NCBI GenBank assembly: GCA_964418835.1
Contig: CAYQNJ010000029.1
Location: 1 to 9,873 of the forward strand
Length of the DNA: 9,873 nucleotides
Source: UBA9076 sp964418835
Lineage (GTDB): Bacteria > Bacillota_I > Bacilli_A > Erysipelotrichales > Erysipelotrichaceae
Direction: 5' to 3'
A program made the translations under genes and the position numbers. Below are positions 6,687 through 9,873 of the stretch, piece by piece. Below the pieces are notes generated by a model. That model made no database searches and was not told the DNA's origin. It saw nothing but the letters and a program-made list of their open reading frames with translations. Position 1 is the stretch's first letter. Every line of letters begins with the position of its first letter.

Positions 6687-6926
6687 TTATTTATACTTTA
6701 GTTTGTAAACTAAAATAATTAAAGCCAAACAAAATGTAACTGTATTTGCGACTATAAGCGCTGTATCTTTAATAAGATATCCATGTACTAACCATAAGAA
6801 TATACCAACTACTTGCATTGAATACATTCCTAATGATAATGACTTAGTATCTTTTGTTTGAATTACCTTTAACACTTGAGGCACAAATGCTAATGTTGTT
6901 AAAACACCTGCTATACTTCCAACCAT
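6687..6926 (-). CDS. SemiSWEET-type sugar facilitator (PQ-loop/MtN3 family)
   Basis: SemiSWEETs are membrane proteins with three helices that dimerise into a facilitative sugar channel. This 79-residue protein fits the family length. It has three hydrophobic segments (about 3-21, 33-50 and 55-75), the PQ motif at Pro16-Gln17 in the first helix (FVPQVLKVIQTKDTKSLS), and Trp45 and Asn61, the Trp and Asn that line the sugar pocket in characterised SemiSWEETs. A short basic tail (KLKYK) ends it. AAGGAG (6940-6935) lies eight bases before the ATG. It is the first gene of an operon with the phospho-beta-glucosidase, and the divergent LysR gene lies opposite. It may import a sugar, or export glucose or another neutral product of the glucosidase. 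The direction and substrate cannot be told from sequence. Confidence 0.9.
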   Translation of the reverse strand: MVGSIAGVLTTLAFVPQVLKVIQTKDTKSLSLGMYSMQVVGIFLWLVHGYLIKDTALIVANTVTFCLALIILVYKLKYK

Positions 6927-6961
6927 ATTTTTTTCTCCTTATGATATAACATCACAATTTA

Positions 6962-6990
6962 ATAATATCTATTATATTTTAATATTACAA
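6962..6990 (-). promoter_or_regulatory. Candidate promoter of the SemiSWEET/glucosidase operon
   Basis: TTGTAA (6990-6985), 17 bases, then TATTAT (6967-6962) on the minus strand. The -10 is one arm of a small dyad, ATAATA-TC-TATTAT (6962-6975). A second possible -10, TATAAT at 6976-6971, overlaps it. Confidence 0.4.
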
Positions 6991-7004
6991 ATACTTATAT
7001 ATTA

Positions 7005-7033
7005 TTTATTATTATGCTTTTTAAGCATATAAT
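7005..7033 (+). promoter_or_regulatory. Candidate promoter of the LysR-type regulator gene
   Basis: A perfect -10 TATAAT (7028-7033) stands 17 bases after a weak -35 TTTATT (7005-7010). The predicted transcript would begin near the SD, leaving a very short leader. The -10 abuts the T-N11-A palindrome, as expected for an autorepressed LysR gene. Confidence 0.4.
7014..7028. promoter_or_regulatory. LysR-type operator candidate (T-N11-A palindrome)
   Basis: ATGCTT-TTT-AAGCAT is a perfect six-base inverted repeat. Counted from T7015 to A7027 it is an exact T-N11-A LysR box. It lies between the divergent starts, inside the regulator's own promoter and upstream of the operon promoter on the other strand. 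This is the usual place for a recognition site that both autoregulates and controls the divergent target. Confidence 0.55.
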
Positions 7034-7050
7034 AAATTTAGGTGATAAAT

Positions 7051-7920
7051 ATGGAATTAAGAACTTTAAGATACTTTCTAACTATTGCTAGAGAAGGTAG
7101 TTTTTCTAAAGCCGCAAAAGCGTTACACATAACACAACCTACTCTTTCTAGACAAATAAAAGAGTTAGAAGATGAATTGGGTAAACAACTAATAATAAGA
7201 GGTAAAAGAAATATTACATTAAGCGAAGAAGGATTATTACTTAAAAGAAGAGCTGAAGAGATATTTAGATTAGTAGAAATAAGTACTTCTGAAATACATA
7301 ATTTAGATGAAATAGTATCAGGAATCATTAATATTGGTTCAGCTGAAAGTGAAGGTTTTAAAATAATCGCAAAGATTATTAATTCACTTCAAATTAAATA
7401 TCCACAAATACAACTAAAGTTGTATAGTGGAACTGGATATGATGTGATGGAAAGGATTGATACAGGTATATTAGACTTTGGAATAGTTATAGAACCTGTT
7501 GATCTAAGTAAGTATGATTACTTAAAACTACCTTATCACGATACTTGGGGATTATTAATGAGAAGTGATAGTGAACTAGCTAGTAATGATTATATAACAC
7601 CTTCTCAATTAAAAAATGTACCTTTATTAGTTTCTGATCAATCCTTATTAAAAAATGAAATTGCTGGTTGGATTGGCGGTAATCAAAGAAAAGCTAATAT
7701 CATAGGTACTTATAATCTACTTTATAATGCATCTATAATTGTAGAAGAAAGCAATGTCTATGCATTATGTTTAAGTAATATTGTAAGTAATAAAAACCTA
7801 AAATTTATACCATTAAAACCATTATTAAATGCACAATTAATAATCATTTGGAAGAAATATCAATTACTATCAAAACCAACAGAGCTTTTATTAAATCTAT
7901 TAAAAGATAAATTACAGTAA
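7051..7920 (+). CDS. LysR-family transcriptional regulator
   Basis: This is a 289-residue LysR-type regulator. The N-terminal winged helix-turn-helix is canonical: MELRTLRYFLTIAREGSFSK, then AAKALHITQPTLSRQIKELE (about 20-39), followed by a long linker helix (about 58-88). Residues from about 90 form the periplasmic-binding-protein-like effector domain, with GIINIGSAESEG at its start. I chose ATG 7051, which sits five bases after AGGTGA (7040-7045), not the in-frame GTG at 7042 that lies within that SD. The family N-terminus also begins at the ATG. Its position opposite the SemiSWEET/glucosidase operon implies control of that operon by a sugar-related or aglycone effector; the effector is unknown. 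A strong terminator begins immediately after its stop. Confidence 0.93.
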   Translation: MELRTLRYFLTIAREGSFSKAAKALHITQPTLSRQIKELEDELGKQLIIRGKRNITLSEEGLLLKRRAEEIFRLVEISTSEIHNLDEIVSGIINIGSAESEGFKIIAKIINSLQIKYPQIQLKLYSGTGYDVMERIDTGILDFGIVIEPVDLSKYDYLKLPYHDTWGLLMRSDSELASNDYITPSQLKNVPLLVSDQSLLKNEIAGWIGGNQRKANIIGTYNLLYNASIIVEESNVYALCLSNIVSNKNLKFIPLKPLLNAQLIIIWKKYQLLSKPTELLLNLLKDKLQ

Positions 7921-7953
7921 AAAAAGAATAATTGTAAAACAATTATTCTTTTT
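7921..7953. terminator. Bidirectional intrinsic terminator between lysR-type and histidine phosphatase genes
   Basis: AAAAAGAATAATTG (7921-7934) and CAATTATTCTTTTT (7940-7953) pair perfectly over 14 bases with a five-base loop. T-rich tails are present when read in either direction, so it ends both convergent transcripts. It starts at the base after the LysR stop codon and ends six bases from the phosphatase stop. Confidence 0.9.
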
Positions 7954-7959
7954 AATATT

Positions 7960-8577
7960 TTATACAGTCTTAAATCCTATTTGTTGGGGTTTTTCTATTT
8001 CACTAAAGTCATGGTTAATTATTTCTTTACAACTAAATATTCCATCTTCATATTCATATACAAATATTGCACAATTCTTTATACCTCTTTTATATTGAGC
8101 AACATTATACTTTTCCCAATATCTAATAAACTGTGCACAACTAGCACCATGTGATACAGCAATTACTGAATTATGACCATCTTTCTCCATAACTTCCTTT
8201 AGAGCCTTTACAACCCTATCTTGAAGTTGTTGTTCATTTTCTCCACCAAATTGTACAAAGAAATCTCCATAAGGTAATGGAGGGTTTAGTATCTCATCCT
8301 TACCTTCATATAAACCAAAGTTCCATTCTTTTAATCCCTTCAATCTTGTATAAGGCATCTTATAGTCTGTGACTATTTCTAAAGTATCACAAGCTCTTTC
8401 ACTAGTAGAACTATATGCAGCATCAAATGTAATATTATTATCTTTAAAATACTGTCCTGCAATCCTTGCTTGTCCTATACCTAACTCTGTTAAAGGAGCA
8501 TCACACCATCCTTGTATTTTCTTTTGAATATTAAATAAAGTTTGTCCATGTCTCATTAAATATAATTTCTTCTTCAT
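7960..8577 (-). CDS. Histidine phosphatase (phosphoglycerate mutase-like superfamily)
   Basis: This 205-residue cytoplasmic protein of the branch-1 histidine phosphatase superfamily has the RHG motif LMRHGQT, with phospho-acceptor His10 (residues 7-13). Downstream are SSTSERACDT (56-65, Arg61), LKEWNFGLYEG (82-92, the conserved Glu84) and VSHGA with the second catalytic His143. All four catalytic positions are intact. Members include cofactor-dependent phosphoglycerate mutases, GpmB- and CobC-type phosphatases and many broad-specificity phosphatases. Nothing here narrows it, though the length and motif context favour a phosphatase over the glycolytic mutase. The start is ATG 8577, with AGGAGG (8589-8584) six bases upstream. 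An in-frame upstream start at 8628 would add 17 residues without an SD. It stands alone between two terminators. Confidence 0.88.
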   Translation of the reverse strand: MKKKLYLMRHGQTLFNIQKKIQGWCDAPLTELGIGQARIAGQYFKDNNITFDAAYSSTSERACDTLEIVTDYKMPYTRLKGLKEWNFGLYEGKDEILNPPLPYGDFFVQFGGENEQQLQDRVVKALKEVMEKDGHNSVIAVSHGASCAQFIRYWEKYNVAQYKRGIKNCAIFVYEYEDGIFSCKEIINHDFSEIEKPQQIGFKTV

Positions 8578-8595
8578 AAGTATCCTCCTATATTT

Positions 8596-8601
8596 ATTAT
8601 A
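8596..8601 (-). promoter_or_regulatory. -10 element for the histidine phosphatase gene
   Basis: A perfect TATAAT (8601-8596, minus strand) lies just upstream of the AGGAGG site. I find no convincing -35 at 16-18 bases, so the promoter is weak or activator-dependent. A promoter is needed here because a terminator lies just upstream. Confidence 0.4.
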
Positions 8602-8626
8602 AGGTAACAAAACGAAATTAACTTTC

Positions 8627-8658
8627 AAAACAAAAACTTGTGTTTAAACACAAGTTTT
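8627..8658 (-). terminator. Intrinsic terminator of the XRE/MGMT transcript
   Basis: Positions 8633-8658 are a perfect 26-base palindrome whose stem core is CTTGTG/CACAAG. On the minus strand it continues into T-rich sequence (TTTTTGTTTT). The MGMT-type gene's TAA stop (8659-8657) overlaps its leading edge. Confidence 0.8.
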
Positions 8659-8965
8659 ATACCTTCCATAAATATTCCTTAATATCTACACAACCATTAC
8701 TCTTAAATTTAATGCCTTCTTCATTTAGCAATTCAAATTGTTCAATAAAGTTAGGTGCTAGTCTTCCCATATGATTTACCACTCTATGACATGGGTAATT
8801 ACCATAGTATTCAGACATACTTAAAACCTTACCTACTAATCTAGAATTCTTTTCTCTTCCAATCAGTTTAGCTATTTGTCCATAAGTTGCTACTTTACCA
8901 TAAGGTATTTCACTTACTACAGATAATATTTCATAAATTAAGTATTCATCAATTACTTTATTCAT
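8657..8965 (-). CDS. MGMT-family DNA alkyltransferase, short form with intact PCHR cysteine
   Basis: This 102-residue protein corresponds only to the C-terminal DNA-binding and catalytic domain of O6-alkylguanine-DNA alkyltransferases. The helix-turn-helix region is PYGKVATYGQIAKLIG (21-36), SRLVGKVLS (41-49) carries the Arg-finger-like residue Arg42, and the active-site motif is YPCHRVV (57-63) with Cys59. LLNEEGIKF (79-87) closes the fold. Alkyltransferase-like proteins (ATLs) have this size but replace the Cys with Trp; here the Cys is kept, so direct suicidal alkyl transfer remains chemically possible. Binding that hands lesions to excision repair is the alternative. There is no strong SD before ATG 8965 and only 16 bases separate it from the XRE gene, so translation is probably coupled to it. 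It ends in the terminator at 8627-8658. Confidence 0.87.
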   Translation of the reverse strand: MNKVIDEYLIYEILSVVSEIPYGKVATYGQIAKLIGREKNSRLVGKVLSMSEYYGNYPCHRVVNHMGRLAPNFIEQFELLNEEGIKFKSNGCVDIKEYLWKV

Positions 8966-8981
8966 AGAGTATAAATTCTTT

Positions 8982-9554
8982 CTATATTAACTTATCAAAT
9001 AATAGTAATACTATAAATGTAATAATTGCTGCTACACATAACATTAATACTTTTTGATATGAACTTTTCCCAGACTCTTTAGCTGTTTCAATTTCATCCA
9101 AACGCTTACCTTCCACAAAACTCACTATCTCTTTATATGAATGAATATCATTATCTTTTTTTATTTTTTCAATCCTAAATGCATAGTACATAGATACTAA
9201 CCATATTAATGCAGATACAAATAATCCATAGTAACCAAATAACTTAGTAAGAGGAATTACTGATACGACAGTAATAAGAAGTAGTACACCAAATATAGTA
9301 GAATCCTTGTTGAATTTGTTTTGTTCTAGTTTATCAATTTCTTTTTTCATAATTTCAATATCTCCTTTAATTAATTGATCAAGAGACACATCAAATAATG
9401 AACTTAGTAATAGAAGACTATGGATATCTGGATAATTCTTGTTGTTTTCCCAGTTAGAAATAGTTTGTCTTGTAACATAAATTTTTTCTGCTAGTTCTTC
9501 TTGTGATAAATTCATGTTTGTTCTATATTTTTTTATTTGAGTATAAAGTTCCAT
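8982..9554 (-). CDS. XRE-family regulator with C-terminal transmembrane segments
   Basis: This 190-residue protein has an N-terminal Cro/CI-type helix-turn-helix domain: LSQEELAEKIYVTRQTISNW spans residues 16-35, and the domain continues to about residue 63 with LSSLFDVSLDQLIKGD. A charged linker (about 64-84) leads to two hydrophobic segments (about 86-102 and 109-126). A charged stretch of about 40 residues, probably cytoplasmic or exposed, precedes a third segment (169-186), LMLCVAAIITFIVLLLF. It is thus a DNA-binding protein tethered to the membrane, a layout common in Firmicutes but with mostly unknown signals. A perfect AAAGGAGG (9569-9562) sits seven bases before the ATG. It leads a two-gene operon with the short alkyltransferase. 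Repeated GTCTAT motifs upstream may be its own operators. Confidence 0.88.
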   Translation of the reverse strand: MELYTQIKKYRTNMNLSQEELAEKIYVTRQTISNWENNKNYPDIHSLLLLSSLFDVSLDQLIKGDIEIMKKEIDKLEQNKFNKDSTIFGVLLLITVVSVIPLTKLFGYYGLFVSALIWLVSMYYAFRIEKIKKDNDIHSYKEIVSFVEGKRLDEIETAKESGKSSYQKVLMLCVAAIITFIVLLLFDKLI

Positions 9555-9585
9555 TAGTCATCCTCCTTTCAAATAATATCTCTTG

Positions 9586-9658
9586 GTCTATCTAAAACTT
9601 AATTCAAACAAGAGAAATCGTCTATCAAAGATGTTTAACATAGACTATTTTATCTATG
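9586..9658. repeat. Cluster of GTCTAT/ATAGAC motifs upstream of the XRE gene
   Basis: GTCTATC occurs directly repeated at 9586-9592 and 9620-9626, and ATAGAC appears inverted at 9640-9645. A related TATCTATG lies at 9651-9658. The second and third form an inverted pair, GTCTAT-N14-ATAGAC. ACATAGA (9638-9644) and TCTATGT (9653-9659) also form a hairpin with an eight-base loop. The position, 30-105 bases before the XRE start, suits autoregulatory operators, but this is inferred. Confidence 0.45.
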
Positions 9659-9698
9659 TAAAAAGGTTTTTACTAACTAAATCTAATAAACACCACTT

Positions 9699-9707
9699 AT
9701 TCTAGCA
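9699..9707 (-). promoter_or_regulatory. Possible extended -10 promoter for the XRE operon
   Basis: TGCTAGAAT on the minus strand (9707-9699) is an extended -10 with five of six hexamer matches and no clear -35. If used, it gives a leader of roughly 135 bases containing all the GTCTAT motifs. Confidence 0.3.
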
Positions 9708-9712
9708 TATAA

Positions 9713-9740
9713 TTTAAAAATAAGTTTAATCTCAACTTAT
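9713..9740 (-). terminator. Possible AT-rich terminator of an upstream minus-strand gene
   Basis: ATAAGTT (9720-9726) and AACTTAT (9734-9740) form a seven-base stem with a seven-base loop, followed on the minus strand by TTTTAAATT. Only one G-C pair supports it, so it is weak. Confidence 0.3.
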
Positions 9741-9799
9741 CTAATTATATTAATTAAGCTATAAAAATAACCTATTAACATTAGAACTAGGATATAAGA

Positions 9800-9838
9800 A
9801 AACACATACATTAAATTAAAATAATAATATATGTGTTT
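9800..9838. repeat. Inverted repeat near the window edge
   Basis: AAACACATA (9800-9808) and TATGTGTTT (9830-9838) match perfectly across a 21-base AT-only interior. Read on the minus strand the stem leads into TTCTT, so it might terminate a gene lying beyond the edge. The long loop argues against a strong terminator. Confidence 0.35.
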
Positions 9839-9873
9839 ATGTTTATTTGAAATAATATTAATTTGGAAAGAAG

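Larger units (their letters stand above)
9555..9873. other. Non-coding AT-rich upstream region of the XRE operon
   Basis: I find no convincing gene in these 319 bases. They hold the XRE ribosome site, several inverted repeats (TCTCTTG 9579-9585 with CAAGAGA 9609-9615; GTAAAAA-GG-TTTTTAC 9658-9673; others listed separately), the GTCTAT repeats and one possible promoter. The last bases, GGAAAG near 9865-9870, could be the ribosome site of a plus-strand gene beginning beyond the edge, but that cannot be tested here. Confidence 0.6.

Noticed and set aside
7038..7328. Minus-strand frame of 96 codons within the LysR-type gene
   Set aside because: Lies antisense to the conserved HTH coding region and has no supporting motif.
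8578..8628. Seventeen-residue N-terminal extension of the histidine phosphatase
   Set aside because: The strong AGGAGG site lies inside the extension and serves ATG 8577; the upstream start has no SD.
9588..9641. Minus-strand 17-codon frame that could be a leader peptide for the XRE gene
   Set aside because: No SD, no regulatory codon run, and no attenuator hairpin with a T-tract before the XRE start.
9631..9705. Plus-strand 24-codon open frame upstream of the XRE gene
   Set aside because: No ribosome site at a usable distance, and it overlaps the repeat cluster; probably chance in AT-rich DNA.
1..9873. Possible mobile element, CRISPR array, phage segment or tRNA
   Set aside because: No transposase or integrase motifs, no regularly spaced repeats and no cloverleaf-like sequence were seen on either strand.

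Overview
This is an AT-rich, low-GC window with strong AGGAGG-type Shine-Dalgarno (SD) sequences, lipobox lipoproteins, com genes, a GH1 phospho-beta-glucosidase and compact intrinsic terminators. That suggests a low-GC Firmicute, possibly in the Erysipelotrichia/Coprobacillaceae direction; the lineage is inference, as no marker gene is present. Tryptophan is encoded by TGG and the genes read through under the standard bacterial code. None of the eleven complete genes ends in TGA.

Layout. (1) Positions 1-2188, minus strand: ispD (MEP isoprenoid pathway) followed by comFA and a truncated comFC (competence DNA uptake). The ispD-comFA junction holds a terminator-like hairpin whose 3' arm is the comFA SD. 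(2) 2269-2925, plus strand: a HAD-superfamily phosphatase/mutase-like protein with a DxN motif I, diverging from ispD. (3) 2917-5147, minus: two tandem paralogous lipoproteins of 368 residues each, function unknown. They converge on the HAD gene with a 9-base tail-to-tail overlap, and their terminator lies inside the HAD coding region. (4) 5211-6926, minus: a SemiSWEET sugar facilitator followed by a GH1 6-phospho-beta-glucosidase, with a divergent LysR-type regulator at 7051-7920 (plus) and an operator-like T-N11-A palindrome between them. (5) 7921-7953: a strong bidirectional terminator. (6) 7960-8577, minus: a histidine phosphatase. (7) 8657-9554, minus: a membrane-anchored XRE regulator and a short MGMT-type alkyltransferase. 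(8) 9555-9873: a non-coding AT-rich stretch with repeated GTCTAT motifs and hairpins.

The clearest functional unit is the LysR / SemiSWEET / phospho-beta-glucosidase locus. The most unusual features are the attenuator-like element between ispD and comFA and the unrecognised lipoprotein pair. I saw no mobile element, CRISPR array, tRNA or rRNA.
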